Shown piece after piece: positions 1 to 12,222 of a stretch of 64,000 nucleotides of DNA. Location of the stretch: assembly GCA_028386065.3 (NCBI GenBank), contig JAKUCV010001068.1, forward strand, positions 1-64,000, read 5' to 3'. Source of the stretch: Turnera subulata (lineage: Eukaryota > Streptophyta > Magnoliopsida > Malpighiales > Passifloraceae). Every line of letters begins with the position of its first letter. Position 1 is the stretch's first letter. The notes beneath the pieces were generated by a model. The model made no database searches and had not been told where the DNA came from. It was given only the letters and a program-made list of their open reading frames with translations. The position numbers were made by a program, and so were the translations under genes.

Positions 1-298
1 TTTATATCACTGGAAAGATATGGATGTCTACTTTCATCTCCAACTGGTTTCATGTTAATTGAACTTCTGAGGCTTCTGAAATAGGCCAAAGAGTGAACTG
101 TGCTCAAGTTTCTGCCCGGTTTCCAGTTTTGGCCGAAATTGATCGTTCTCGGTAGCGAAGAGGGACGATTTTACACCTGAAAACATAATTGTTAGTTCAG
201 GCAATTTATTCAACAATAAAACAAAGAAAGATAGGTAAAATGTATGAGTTTTATTCGAAATTATAATAATAAAGATGTTTTCATGACTTTAATACTAT
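1..298. other. Degenerate LTR-like sequence, no gene
   Basis: No coding potential is seen. Around 25-130 the sequence (a wording like 'tctccaactggtttcatgttaat' in shorter blocks, then 'gtgctcaagtttc') resembles part of the Athila-type LTR at 8600-8720 on the same strand, so this is probably an old fragment of a related LTR. The match is by eye and weak. Confidence 0.3.
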
Positions 299-1779
299 GT
301 GAAATATGTGCATATCACACAACCTCCGGACAGGACAACGGCTTGTTCCTCTCTTTCTCCAATGGCTCCTCGCACGGTTCACTCAGTGAGTACCTCCTCT
401 CTTCCTAATCATTTTGGTCAGCCAAAACGCCCTAAAGTGGAGATTCCTATGTTTGAGGGTAACGATCCAACTCCTTGGATCAGAAAATGTCAAAAGTATT
501 TCGAAATCTATCAGATCCCTGAGGAACATAAAGTTGAAATTGCTTCTATGTATTTGATTGGGCGTGCTGATGTTTGGTTTCATGGTTACTTGGCTTATAC
601 ACCTGTTACCACTTGGCCAGAATTTATAATGCCCTCTGTAATCGATTTTTGGAGAAACACTACTTTGATGTTGTTGCAGAGTTCAATAAACTCATACAGG
701 AAGGAAGTGTAGTTGAATATCAAGAGAAGTTTGAGGTGTTGAAAGCTTTAATGTTGGCTGCCAAACCTTATTTGGATGAGGAATATTTCATCTCTTCTTT
801 TATCAGTGGCTTGTGGGAGGATATACAATCCTTAGTGCTCATTAACCAACCTAAAACCTTAGCCCAAGCATTTTATCAAGCTCGTCTTCATGAGCGCTCT
901 GTTGAGGCTGTCCTCAAACGATCCCGTAACCTTCAAAAGCCCCTTCCCATCACTTACCCTTCCTCTTCTTCTTCTACCCACCGCATTATATATCCTTCCT
1001 CCACTACCCGATACCTTGCCAAACGTCCTACATCAGATACGCAGTCCAAATCTACCCTATTTGAGCAAAAGCGGCAAGACAGATTATGTTTCAAATGCGA
1101 TGAAAAGTACTATCCTGGGCACCAATGTAAACCAAAAGCCCTTAACACTATGGAGGTAATGGAAGAGGATAGCCCTGAAGAGCCTGCAATAGAAGAGTAT
1201 ATTTCTGATGAGGAAACGCACCAGGTGTCTTTATTACACGCTCTTTCTGGTGGTGAAGGCATATTGCATTTGCAAGGGATGTTTCATGAGAAGAAGTTGT
1301 CTATTTTGGCTGACAGTGGTAGTTCCCACAGTTACATAAACTCTACTTTTGCAGCTGAGGCGCGTTTTAGCCTAGTTCGTGCAGCTCCTCTCTCTGTGCG
1401 AGTTGCTAATGGCCAAAAGGTGGTTAGTGACCAGTTCTGCAAGGGGGTTCAATGGACAATACAGGGTGTTACTTTCACTTCTGACCTTCGGGTGCTATCT
1501 TTGCTAGGGGAATGTGATCTCTTACTTGGTGTTGATTGGATGAAACCATATAGTCCTGTGGCTTTTGATTGGGTGCATCGAAAACTCACTATACAGCATG
1601 ATGGTAAACCTTTAGAGCTCCCTGGTATTACTGCTTCTACTCCTACAGTATTCTTATTATCTGCTGAAAGCATGACCAAGCTACTTAATTCTGATGATGC
1701 TGATCTTGGTATGGTTGTGACCCCTTCAAAAACTGATGCTCAACTTCCTACTCTTCCTAGTTATATTGCCACTTATTAG
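299..1779 (+). pseudogene. gag and protease region of chromovirus
   Basis: The retrotransposon gag domain is split over two frames: residues from about 410 (PKVEIPMFEG, PTPWIRKCQKYFEIY) continue after a frameshift near 570-680 into a second frame (HYFDVVAEFNKLIQEGSVVEYQ, written here only as recognisable family wording). A zinc knuckle starts at about 1087 (CFKCDEKYYPGHQCK). An aspartic protease follows with the D-S-G triad at 1312-1320 (ADSGSSHSYIN) and the flap/hydrophobic motif ending in LLGVDWM near 1530. The frame ends at a TAG at 1777. These are the structural protein and processing enzyme of a Ty3/gypsy particle. The frameshift in gag shows the copy is dead. Confidence 0.8.
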
Positions 1780-4600
1780 CGGATTATGCTGATGTCTTTG
1801 ATGAACCTAAAAACCTACCTCCTAGCCGCACCCATGACCATACCATTCCTCTATTTCCAAAGAACCTGTTAACATTTGCCCTTACCGACACAACTACGAG
1901 CAGAAAAATGAAATTGAGAAACAAGTCACTGAAATGTTAGCATCTCACATCATACAACATAACCATAGCCCTTTTGCCTCCCCTATCCTCTTAGTTAAAA
2001 AGAAGGATGGTACTTGGCGCATGTGTACTGACAACCGCCAATTAAACTCTCAGACAATCAAAGACAAATTTTCAATTCCCCTTATAGATGATTTGCTTGA
2101 TGAACTACAAGGCGCTAAGTATTTTTCCAAACTGGATTTAAGGTCTGGTTATCACCAGATAAGGATGCATCCAGATGATGTTTCTAAAACAGCCTTTCCC
2201 ACCCACCATGGACATTATGAATTTCTGGTCATGCCCTTTGGATTAACAAATGCCCCGGCAACTTTTCAAGCCCTCATGAATGAGATTTTCAGCAAGTTTC
2301 TGAGGAAGTTTGTGCTAATGTTTTTTTATGATATATTAATTTACAGCCGTACTATAGAGGAGCATCTCAAGCATCTGCAGTGTGTCTTTGATTTATTGCG
2401 GGGACACAAGTTATTTGCTAAGCGCACTAAATGCACTTTTGCTAAAAAACAGGTGGAGTATTTAGGGCATGTCATAAGTCAGCAAGGGGTCACTACAGAC
2501 CCTAAAAAAATTGCAGCAATGCAAGAATGACCAAAGCCAAAGAATTTGAAGCAATTGAGGGGTTTTCTTAGTTTAACTGTATATTACAGGAAATTAATAC
2601 GAGGCTACAGTGCTATCAGCAAACCTCTTTCTGATATGACCAGGAAGAATAATTTTCTTTGGAGCTTGGAGTCTACTCAAGCCTTTGATCGGTTGAAAGA
2701 AGCAATTGGTTCTGTACCCACTTTGGCTCTACCTGATTTTAGCAAGCCTTTTACGTTGGAGACAGATGCGAGTGAGTATGGGTTGGGAGCAGTCTTGTTG
2801 TAAGAAGGAAAACCCATTGCTTATATTAGTAAATCCATTAGCAAGAAAAATGCAGGGTTATCTATCTATGAAAAGGAGTTCCTCGCCATACTAATGGCAA
2901 TGGATCATTGGAGGCACTATCTGGAACATGGTCAATTCATAATCAAAACTGACCATGAAAGCCTCAAGCATTTGCTGGAGCAACGGATGCACACTACCTT
3001 GCAGAAAAAAGGGATTACTAAGCTTATGGGACTGGATTACAAGATTCAATATTGTAAGGGAAAGGAGAACATCGTTGCTGATGCCTTGTCTCATTGCTTA
3101 GACCACTCTCCTCCTTCCGCTGAATGTTATGCTATCACTAGTACTGTCCCTACATGGTTCACAGAAATATTGAGAAGTTATGAGGGAGATGAGGAAGCTA
3201 ACACTATAAGAGAAGCTCTACTCTTACAGAAAGATTCAATTCCTGACTTTACATTGCACATTGAGGTAATTCGTTATAAGCAAAAGTTATATGTGGGTAC
3301 TACTGGCAATTTGCACAGGAAATTGGTAGAAACATTACACTCCTCCACTATTGGTGGACATAGTGGGATTGCAGGGACTTTACTTAAATTGAAACAAATT
3401 TTCTGGAGGAAGGGAATGAAGACTTTAGTCCAACAAGTTATTAGTGAATGCGATATTTGTTTAAGGAGTAAGAGTGAAAATATTCCTTACCCGGGTCTCC
3501 TTCAACCTCTCCCAATTCCTTCCTCCATTTGGAGTGATATAAGCATGGATTTTGTTGAAGGCTTACCCAAGTCCAGGGGAAAAGACTCAATTCTGGTGGT
3601 TGTAGATCGGTTCACTAAGTATGGGCATTTTATTGCCTTGAAGCATCCCTATACAGCGCAACAAGTCGCGCAGGCATTTCTACAAGAGGTGTATAAATTG
3701 CATGGGCTACCTTGTAGCATAATCACAGACAGGGATAAGATATTCACCAGTACCTTTTGGCAAGAGATGTTCAAATTGTTAGGGGTAAAGTTGCACATGA
3801 GCACTGCTTATCATACCCAAACTGATGGGCAGACAGAAAGATTAAACTGGTGCCTTGAGACTTATTTGCGTTGTTTTTGCTCTCACAAGCCCACCGAATG
3901 GGTAGAATGGTTGCCATTTGCAGAGTGGTGGTACAATACCACCAACCATTCCTCCATTAAGATGTCACCCTTTGAGGCTCTGTATGGTTTGGCTCCTCCC
4001 CACCATTCCATTGACCCTTACAATACCAAGGTAGCCTCACTTAAAAGCTGGGCCAAAGATCGTCAAAAGATGAACCAAGTGCTTAAAGAATCATTGGAAA
4101 AAGCTAGTAGTAGAATGAAATTCTTTGATGATAAAGGAAGGACTGAGGCAATTCAATGTGGGAGATATGGTGTATCTCAAGCTTCAGCCCTATAAACAAG
4201 CTTCAGTGGAGTTGCGCAAGAACTTAAGCTCAGTTCGTGCTACTATGGCCCTTATAAGATTGTGGAGAAGATAGGCACTGTTGCCTACAAGCTAGCTTTA
4301 CCTGCAGGTTCTAGGGTGCATCCAGTGTTTCATGTATCATTGCTGAATTGTTGTCCTAAACCAGCAGTTGTACCACAAGTTAATCTTCCTGCCATTAGTA
4401 AAGATGGGGTGCTTAAAATAGAACCAGTGGCTATTTTATCTAGGAGACAGATTCCCAGGAATAATATACCAGTAACACAAGTGTTAGTGCAATGGTCTGA
4501 TTCGGACGCATCGGAGGCAACTTGGGAAGACTACACCTACATGCAACACCAATTTCCTGGATTTGATGCAGAGTCTCTTTCACGATTTTCCACACCATAG
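1780..4600 (+). pseudogene. pol (RT, RNase H, integrase, chromodomain) of chromovirus
   Basis: One frame carries RT ([10 protein letters not shown] at about 1997, [23 protein letters not shown]), RNase H (LETDASEYGLGAVLL) and integrase (H2C2 zinc region near 3355-3465, DFVEGLPKS, HTQTDGQTER). The catalytic F-x-D-D box reads FFYDILIYS, so the first Asp is Tyr (codon 2327-2329). In-frame stops lie at 2528 (TGA) and 2801 (TAA); one fits a lost Trp and the other a lost Gln. Frameshifts at about 4150-4250 separate integrase from the C-terminal part (VHPVFHVSLL) and the chromodomain (VLVQWSDSDASEATWED, about 4481-4531). The chromodomain would have directed integration to marked chromatin. Not functional. 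Confidence 0.85.
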
Positions 4601-4657
4601 TAGCATGTTGTCGCATTACAAATCCTTGGGACAAGGATTTTTTCAAGGGATGGAGAC

Positions 4658-4967
4658 TGGTATGAACTTAATTTTTTTATTGTAATATTTGTCATACATG
4701 TTTAGCATGACAGGTCGGGTAGTATTTCAATTTGAGTCGGTTACTAGTATTATATACTTTATTTCAATTCCACGTGTTTACTGGACAGTGGCTCTAACAA
4801 ATCGCACTAGTAGTATAACAAACACGAGTATTGTATTTTGTGGATCATATCAGAATTATCAATACAAACTTCTGGACATTCCCAGATTTCTTTCTTCTCC
4901 TAATTCTTCTCTTTGTCTATTCTCTTCTCTTCTCAAATTCTTCTCAAATCCAAGTTAGATCGTTACA
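4658..4967 (+). repeat. Putative 3' LTR of chromovirus
   Basis: A weak purine tract (about 4646-4657) precedes TGGTATGAAC at 4658. The segment ends in CGTTACA at 4967. Inside are a TATA-like tatata near 4753 and a CT-rich stretch (4886-4945) typical of an LTR transcript leader. Length would be 310 bp. No 5' copy is available for comparison, so the exact limits are inferred from TG...CA ends. Confidence 0.5.
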
Positions 4968-5099
4968 AAATGACAAAATTTTGCATTAAAAACCACTTCT
5001 AATGCCCAAATGTGTTGTGTATAATGTGTCTGTTTTGAGACACTTTCTGAGAAGAGTGATTGCATGCACTAAACAAAGTGCTTTGAGAAACTAAGCCAC

Positions 5100-5560
5100 C
5101 TTATAGCACGGGGCACAGAAGTTCGTTTAAGTGAGGATCGGGCCAATTCTCGAAGAAGACCTAGGTTAACCATGGGGATCCCCATTTAGAAAAACTACGA
5201 GAGCTTTGAACCCAAAGTGAGGGGGTACGTAGGCAGTCTTAAGTGAATGAGGTGCAAGTTCAAATGTGTGAGTATTTTTTATTTTGTTTCGCATTTGTAT
5301 TTGCTTGTTTATTTTGTCCACATGAAGTCTATGATCCAACTATAAACTGTACATATTTTTTTGGCATCCAATATCACCGGTATTGTCTTAGTGAAGACGG
5401 TAGTCCGCGGACCCTCCTCTTGGTTTTGAGATCAGTGCATTATCTAGAGTCAACAACGGTTTTCCTCAAATTTTCTCTTAATAAATTGGGTGGCAATTCC
5501 TTGTCAAGACGACAATCAAGAGAACACCAAGAATAGTGTGTGCCCAGTATTTCCGTGAGT
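5100..5560 (+). repeat. Fragment of a Tat/Ogre-type LTR
   Basis: The segment contains 'aactacgagagctttgaacc...gggtacgtaggcagtc' (5195-5240) and 'cttaataaattgggtggcaattcc' in pieces near 5480-5505. The same two landmarks, in the same order and similar spacing, occur in the LTRs at 13930-14615 and 57530-57835. It is therefore the degenerate R-U5 part of a related LTR. No primer site follows. Confidence 0.55.
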
Positions 5561-5699
5561 TTGTCCGGATTTGTGATATTCTCTTTGAATGAACTTAGCC
5601 GAAGTGCGAATACCATGCATGCATATTTTGTCTAGTTTGCTGGGTTTTAAGTGACACTGCTTGTGACTCCTCTAGTTTATATCTAGGAATATGCATGGA

Positions 5700-5882
5700 A
5701 TGATGGTCCTTTGGAAAGCGGTTTTAGTTTATATCTGCAGATGAGTTGGTGAAGGTGCTCTCCTTGAGGGGGATAAAAAGCATCACGTCCCGAGTTCGAA
5801 TCCCTAGTGCTGCAGCATGGTAAAGGATTAAACCTGGAAAAGGTGTGGGCTGAGGGATGTGATGTAACAATACCTGAATATG
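5700..5882 (+). mobile_element. Possible tRNA-derived SINE head
   Basis: An A-box-like ATGAGTTGGTGAAGG (5741) and a B-box-like GAGTTCGAATCCC (5792-5804) lie about 50 bp apart, the arrangement of an RNA polymerase III promoter in tRNA-derived SINEs. No cloverleaf forms a convincing functional tRNA. No tail or target duplication was found, and the 3' side runs into the duplicated block at 5883. Confidence 0.35.
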
Positions 5883-6521
5883 GTGGGTCCCTCGGGGAGA
5901 GGGCCTTCACACCGAGAATCACCGAATCGGTTCTCTCCACCTAAGTTAAGAGAGTTCATATGAAATATCACGAATTGCAGGCCATCGTTCTTAAACCATG
6001 GTCACGTGGCGATATCCCCGCCAACCGGCCCGGATGTCCCGGTACTCACAGTTGCAGACCTTCCAGCTCAGGCTGCACACTCCCTGTTTTTCTTCAAGTA
6101 CCAGCTCCTGGCCGTTCTCAACCTCACATACCTCGTTTGCTCTGTCTGGAGCCAATAAGGCCGCGATACGCGCCAGCATATCCATGCACCTCTTCTACTT
6201 CNGTGGGTCCCTCGGGGAGAGGGCCTTCACACCGAGAATCACCGAATCGGTTCTCTCCACCTAAGTTAAGAGAGTTCATATGAAATATCACGAATTGCAG
6301 GCCATCGTTCTTAAACCATGGTCACGTGGCGATATCCCCGCCAACCGGCCCGGATGTCCCGGTACTCACAGTTGCAGACCTTCCAGCTCAGGCTGCACAC
6401 TCCCTGTTTTTCTTCAAGTACCAGCTCCTGGCCGTTCTCAACCTCACATACCTCGTTTGCTCTGTCTGGAGCCAATAAGGCCGCGATACGCGCCAGCATA
6501 TCCATGCACCTCTTCTACTTC
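5883..6521 (+). repeat. Exact 319-bp direct duplication around a single N
   Basis: 5883-6201 and 6203-6521 appear identical base for base and are separated only by the ambiguous base at 6202. An exact duplicate bridged by one N in otherwise decayed DNA looks like two overlapping contig ends joined without merging. The short ORFs in this block occur twice only for this reason. I see no recognisable gene in the unit. Confidence 0.85.
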
Positions 6522-7062
6522 AGGACCCGCAACTCCTTCTTCTACATTCTTTGCTATGAGGTTTCTAACTTGAGTGAACAACTTCTATTTCTTGTTCATG
6601 GATTTTTTGTTGATCCTTCCCATAACTTTGAGAACTCCTATACATAGCTCTTGCTCTTTGAACAGTAGAGACTTTATCTGACCTCTATTATAACTTGTTT
6701 GCTTTGTTTTCTCTTTTTGTTGGGCAACTTTGAAATTTTTATGATTTCACAAAAGAACCTGATGCTTCTATGGAAGTTTTGAATAGCTTTTAGCCCTATT
6801 CGGGTTTCAAGTAGCCTCTTTCTTTGTAAGAGAGTCTTTTTGACCTTAGGCTTTTTCTACAGTTTTGCTGGTCAACTCTTGATGCACATAACACCTACAT
6901 GGGCTTCATGGCACACTTTTTGGGTGGGCAATCGATGTCGGGTGAATGTAAATTCATCTGGCATGGTTGGGGATTCTTTGGCTTGATCTTGAAGCTTAGA
7001 GGACCTGATCTTAATGCTTGGAGGACCTAATCCACAACAAGAGATAAATTTTCAAGGAGTTT
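6522..7062. other. No recognisable feature
   Basis: I see no coding region, terminal repeats or known motif here. A short near-repeat 'gcttagaggacctgatctt / gcttggaggacctaatcc' occurs at about 6993-7032. Confidence 0.4.
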
Positions 7063-8906
7063 TGATGCGTTATTTTTACGCGTGACTTTTCAAATTTATA
7101 ATTCTTGATCAATTCACAACACGACACACAAATATCTCACGAGTAAACGCAACGATTGTTAACTGCAAGCTTACAGTGTACTAAGTAGTGTAGTAGTCTA
7201 ATCAAGGTCGATCCACGGAACAAGGGAAATAAGTACTATCTAAATCACAGCTTATGATTTTCTAGGCAAATCAACTAAAGATGGTGTAGGTGATGTCGAA
7301 ATCAAATAATAAAAAGAAATAAAACTACAAGCTTAATCTAAAGTGAAGTTCTATCAATATCTAAAGCAATCTAGGAAATCGAGGTTCACACAATTACTTT
7401 CTAGGTTTATTATTCATGGAATCAATTTCTACTGTTGATGTGTGATTGTGGGCAATTGTTTCTAATGTCTTAATCCTCAGCTCTCGCATGTTGAATTAAA
7501 TATTCAGCAAAGATTACTACCTAGCTCTCGCATAGCCTAGCATCTATACTAAACTAACTCATTAAGCACAAAACAATCAATCAAGCCCTAAGAAACTATC
7601 AGCTCTCGCATATTTTAGCATCAATCAATCTATGTTCTTCTAGGTATCATCATATAAATCACGCAGCTCTCGTATCTTGCAATCAATAAGAATCAATCCA
7701 AAGTAGATAATAAATTCGGCACACATAGATTGAACAATCAACACAACCAATTGAATAAACATCAAACCATAGATAATGAAACAAAAGAAGTAATTGGCTA
7801 CATTCCTAATCCTAGATTAGAGAATTAGCTCCTCATAATAAAATAGCAATCAATCAAAATCTCACAATAATTCATCAAGTAAACAATTTAACAGAAAGAA
7901 AAAAAACGAATAAAAGAGAGAGAGAGGGATCGATTGATCGATTGGTGTTGGTAGGTGTGGCGTCGACTTCTTGCTCCACATGTCTTGATTTCTGTTGCAA
8001 TTGTACTGGTGATTCTGTGACTTTAAACCTTCAAATCTTGCTGGAAAGACGTTGGATTGTTGTGGGGAATAATCGTTGAAATTGGATGAGAAATTCGGCA
8101 CCACCTAGAGGATCCAAAAGAGTAGAAAACCCTAACCCTACTAGTGTGTGTGACCTAATAACTAACCAATTCGGCATAGCTTCACCCTCTGACTTCTGCC
8201 TCCTGAATGTCAACCTAAGGGGTCCTTTTATACTGACTTTAAGCTCTGGAAGTCGGTGGGGCACTCCTACTTTGAATGGAAATTGAATTTTTGACTTGCA
8301 CTCCAAGTTGGATTTTTGCCTGTTTTCTGACCCAAAAATTGTACGCCACTTTACTCTTAGAAGACGTCCGAACTGGGTGTTGGGCTCTTCTACAAAATTC
8401 TAGATAATTCTCTCAGATTTCTTTTCATAAAACAAACTCTTCAATTGGACTTCTGTAGCTCATGATATCGCCGAAACACTGGGCCCAGGTCGGCTCAGAA
8501 AAATCTGTATCCTGGGCTGGATTAAAATAATTACTGCTCCTTGTTGACTCGTCCAAAAATTATGAAACCTAATCCACAGAAAGCTCTGGAAGTCTAGTTT
8601 TGTCTCCAATTGGTCTCAGTTAATTTTGATGCCTAGAACTCCCGAAATCTTCAAAATAGTCGGCTGTGCTCACTGCATAAAGTTTCCTAAATTGGGTCTA
8701 GTTTCCAAGCTTGGCTAAAAAGCTTCCATTCTTCAATAAAAATGATAAATTCCTGATAAAAATACTTAATCAGCAAATTGAAGTACAAATTGACACAATG
8801 CATGAAAACACACAATAACATAGAGATTATGCACATAATCGATCAAGAATACATAGAAAAAGCCATTCAAAACCATCATAAAAACACTAACATTTAGATG
8901 TTATCA
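7063..8906 (-). repeat. 3' LTR of Athila-type element (minus strand)
   Basis: Read on the minus strand the segment starts TGATAACAT directly after a polypurine-like tract (plus 8907-8925) and ends AACGCATCA, giving TGAT...ATCA termini and 1844 bp. The preceding 'gaggacaagcaaagtttaag / tttgaggag' wording is typical of the 3' untranslated end of Athila-like elements. Four copies of AGCTCTCG(C/T)AT lie at 7479, 7523, 7601 and 7665. A second LTR is not in the window, so the limits rest on termini and the purine tract. Confidence 0.65.
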
Positions 8907-10840
8907 AATCTCCTCAAACTTAAACTTTGCTTGTCCTCAAGCAAATAAAACAAAATAAATCAAATGAGGACTTTGAAAATCTCCACCAAATCACACAATC
9001 AAAAAGAATTCACATCAAGACTTCCAAGATAATCACCAAGAGCTTATGAAACACATTTAAGGTCAAATGCCAAGAAAGAAAGAAAATCTCATGAAAAAGC
9101 ATCCATGCCATAGCCAGACTTATCCGCACAAGCTTTCACACAAATCTTTTAGCAAAAATCAACTACCCATATGCATACAAGAATGAATTGACGTCTTGAA
9201 AATTTTGAAAAACAAGTCTCATAGGCAAATTCTAGAACTTAACTCCACTATTATGAATAAAAACTCTCAAAAAGATCAATAGGACTTTACAAAGGATTGT
9301 AATGGGGTCTTGGGTAAAGGTTGATCAAAGAAACGGTATATAGGAAAATCAAAGTTCAAAAATTCACTCAAGAAAAGATTGCAAAGTGCATTATCAAGAA
9401 GTTAAAAAGAATTCTCAAAGTGCAAGTCTTGAAGTAATATCCATCCTGTGATCATAAAAAAAAATTCAACTTGTTTCAGGAACACTTGATTGTGCAATTT
9501 CATCCCTTTTGTTTTGGATTTTTCTGAAAATTGAATCGACTTTGCTGATTTTTTTCTCCTTTTTTTTTTATGCGCTTGACATTCCATAACATACTTGAAA
9601 CAATTGAAAGTACAAACATCTTCAATGCATAGATCTTCTTGGATGTGAAAAGATACGGTACAATTGCACTTATCATAGAAAAATCTTGATAAAAACACAT
9701 AACAAAAATCTCTTAAGGAACTTTGAAAAATAAGATATGGAAAATAAAAGAAAAGAATAGTAGCCATAGGGTTTCAAAGGGTTAAAGGTGGATAAATATG
9801 GGTAAAGAAAGAAAAATTAGCTACTATGATTTAGGCTCAAAGAGTTAAACAAGGGATAATAATAAGGGGTAGGCTTTTTATTGGCTTGTTCGTTTAATCA
9901 AAGAATGCCTAAATCATCTCTTTCATTGAGCTTCTATGAGAAAAATTCGCTTTGAAAAGTTCTGGAAACTTTTTCTAGGACATATATATTGGCGTAAAAT
10001 TTTTTGAAAAATAATGCATACGGTGTCGGAAAATGCTAAGCAAAGAATGCTAGAACTTGCAAGAACTCATCATAACTAAGCATGAATACAAGATCAATCA
10101 AAAATCAAACTTCTTGCATATAAAAAAAAAATTCGAAAACTCAAAGTAACTCTCTTGGTTATCCATCAACAAAATCATCTTGATCATAGAATGATGGGTT
10201 TGAAAACAATTTGAAAAAAACAAAGAAAAATATTTTTGGTATTTTTTGAATTTTTTGAAAAACGATTTTGAAAAACAATTTTTGAAAAAATTTTGAAAAA
10301 TAAAGATGAAAACGATTTTGAAAAATAAAGTTGAAAACGATTTTGAAAACAAATTTTGAAAAAGTAATGGCTTTCTACTCAGCAATTTAGAATAAAAAAT
10401 ATGCATACTCAATATATTAAAGTAAAAAATATGCTCTTTATTAACACTAAAAACAAAAAACAAACAAAAACAAACAAATTGCAAAGAAATTTGTTCCCCC
10501 TCCTCAAACTTAAATCGAACAATGTCCTCACTGGCCAAGAAAGAAAAGAAACAAAGGATAAAAAGATAGGCATATAGGAGAGGCACTCTCCTCAAACTTA
10601 GATTGAAACATGTATAGCACATAACAAAAGAGAATCCAAATAAGAGACAAAGTAAGAATCAACCATAAGAGAGAAAGAGAAATCGAAATTGCATTGCCAC
10701 TAGGTGTTCATGACACCAAAATTAAACACAATTGACATGAAATTTAAATTGCCACGAGGATGACTAGCATTGACTGCTTCCTATAAAAGTAAAGACATAA
10801 AGTAATAAAAACACAACACATAGAATGATGATGCATGAAA
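8907..10840 (-). other. 3' untranslated part of Athila-type element
   Basis: Between the ORF1-like gene and the LTR (minus strand) there is no ORF I trust. Three polypurine-like motifs 'aagtttgaggag' occur on the minus strand at about 10585, 10500 and 8915; only the last abuts an LTR. A low-complexity stretch of 'ttttgaaaa' units fills 10220-10370. Confidence 0.55.
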
Positions 10841-12064
10841 CTACTCCTTGGCAAGTTTGTTCTCAATGTTCTCTAGCTTCTTCCTAAGTTGCGCGATGGT
10901 CTTTGCTTGTTCATCCATTTTGTTATACATGACTCTCCCTAACTTATCAACGATGTCAACCAACTTTTCCATTTGAGAGAGTAATTCGCCGGTGGTCTTG
11001 TTGAGATTGGCGATGCCATCGTCTTGAGCTTCCCATCCCATGAGAAAGTCGAAGATGTTGGAGGAATCGGATTCCACAGATGATGTAGACGATGGTGGCT
11101 TACGGTGGATTGGATGTGTGCTAACACAAAAGCATTCCTCATCAACCTCTTCTTCATCTCTAAAAGGATATGGATCTATGGGTTTATGTAGGTCTAAGTT
11201 CATTGCTTCTGCTACATACTTATGCACAGTCTCTATCGCGGGGTTAGAAGGGGTTAAAGTGTAGGGCTCTAAGTTAATTCCTAAGAATTGTGCAAAATGT
11301 GTGATCAGCCCTCCACATGCTATCTCGCCTTCTCCTTTGCAGATATGAGTAAATTTCTACAGCAACCAAAGTCCTCCATTGAGTTTGTACCCATCTACCA
11401 TACAAAAGAGTACAAAAAGCTCATCACATTGCACCTTGTGTGCATTTTTGGTTCTTCCAAAGAAAGAGTGTGCCAAAACTCTATGTAAATATCTCAGTGC
11501 ATTGTCCTTAATGCACATGTCACTAGCCAAGCCAGAGCCAGGGATGTACAAATCATTGCAAATCGTGTCCATCATGACTCTCCCATTAAAGCTACAGCTA
11601 GGAACTCGCCATCCTTCGGCATCAAAACCAAAAATCTTGTTGAAATCAATTAAGCTCATCTCATAATCTTTCCTTGCAAGCCTGAACTTGACATAGCCGG
11701 GATCATAAATTTCCTTGAGATCCATGTCATACCCAAAAGTAGCAAGAAACTCATAAGTAAGCTCCTCGTATGACGGCTCCTTAATCTTGCAAAAATTGAC
11801 TAGTCTTATGTTGGCAAGATACTTGCCAATCGGCTCCTCAAGATTGTAAGATTCAACCACCTCAAAATCAATATACCTCGTAGGAACTAGAGGTCTCCTT
11901 ATCAGTTTGTCAAACCTAGCGCGATTCACATCAGAGATCAATCCCGGATTGTAGTCGGTAAACTTAAGCATAGGCATAAAGCGCGGGACATGGTTGGTGA
12001 TGGTAAAGTTGGGTCGGCAAGGGTTGGTGTTGGTCTTCCTAGGGTTGTTCTTAGGAAAAGTCAT
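10841..12064 (-). pseudogene. ATHILA ORF1-like protein, one nonsense codon
   Basis: A single minus-strand frame of 407 codons runs from ATG at 12064 to TAA near 10841, broken only by one TAG at 11354-11356, where a Gln would be a single transition away. The first 235 residues (RFDKLIRRPLVPTRYIDFE, LEEPIGKYLANIRLVNFCK, YEELTYEFLATFGYD, VKFRLARKDYEMSLIDFNK) match the ATHILA ORF-1 / putative plant transposon protein family. The C-terminal part is acidic and ends in a coiled coil (about residues 350-405, MEKLVDIVDKLGRVMYNKMD). Its function in the element is not established; it occupies the env-like position. It has its own TATA box about 150 bp upstream. Confidence 0.7.
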
Positions 12065-12212
12065 CTTGAACTAAGGCTAAAGGGAGTAGGAGACTAAAAG
12101 AAAAATCAAAGAAAAACCTAAGAGTGCTAGGGAAGTAAAATCGGCACTAGGTGTAAGGATCTCTAGAGCTTGAATGATTTTGGTGTGGAAAAATATGAGT
12201 GGTATGGGTGTG

Positions 12213-12222
12213 TATTTATAAA
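12213..12222 (-). promoter_or_regulatory. TATA box upstream of ORF1-like gene
   Basis: The minus strand reads TTTATAAATACACACCC about 150 bp before the ORF1-like ATG, with a CT-rich leader between. This suggests an internal promoter rather than expression only from the LTR. Confidence 0.5.

Larger units (their letters stand above)
299..4967 (+). mobile_element. Decayed Ty3/gypsy chromovirus, 5' LTR missing
   Basis: Gag, protease, reverse transcriptase, RNase H, integrase and a C-terminal chromodomain follow each other in the Ty3/gypsy order on the plus strand. A short LTR-like segment (4658-4967) follows the coding region. No 5' LTR or primer-binding site is seen before gag, so the copy is truncated or its left end lies outside the window. 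The short LTR, the chromodomain and the CX2C zinc-knuckle variant fit the Reina-like chromoviruses best, but clade assignment needs an RT tree. Several frameshifts and stops make it inactive. Confidence 0.85.

Noticed and set aside
5755..5815. tRNA gene
   Set aside because: A- and B-box-like motifs are present, but no proper acceptor or anticodon stems form; more likely a SINE head.
5991..6185. Minus-strand 64-codon ORF (and its copy at 6311-6505)
   Set aside because: Present twice only because of the 319-bp duplication; no domain recognised.
10098..10622. 174-codon minus-strand ORF rich in Phe/Lys/Ser
   Set aside because: Translation of low-complexity 'ttttgaaaa' repeats in the 3' untranslated part of the Athila-type element.
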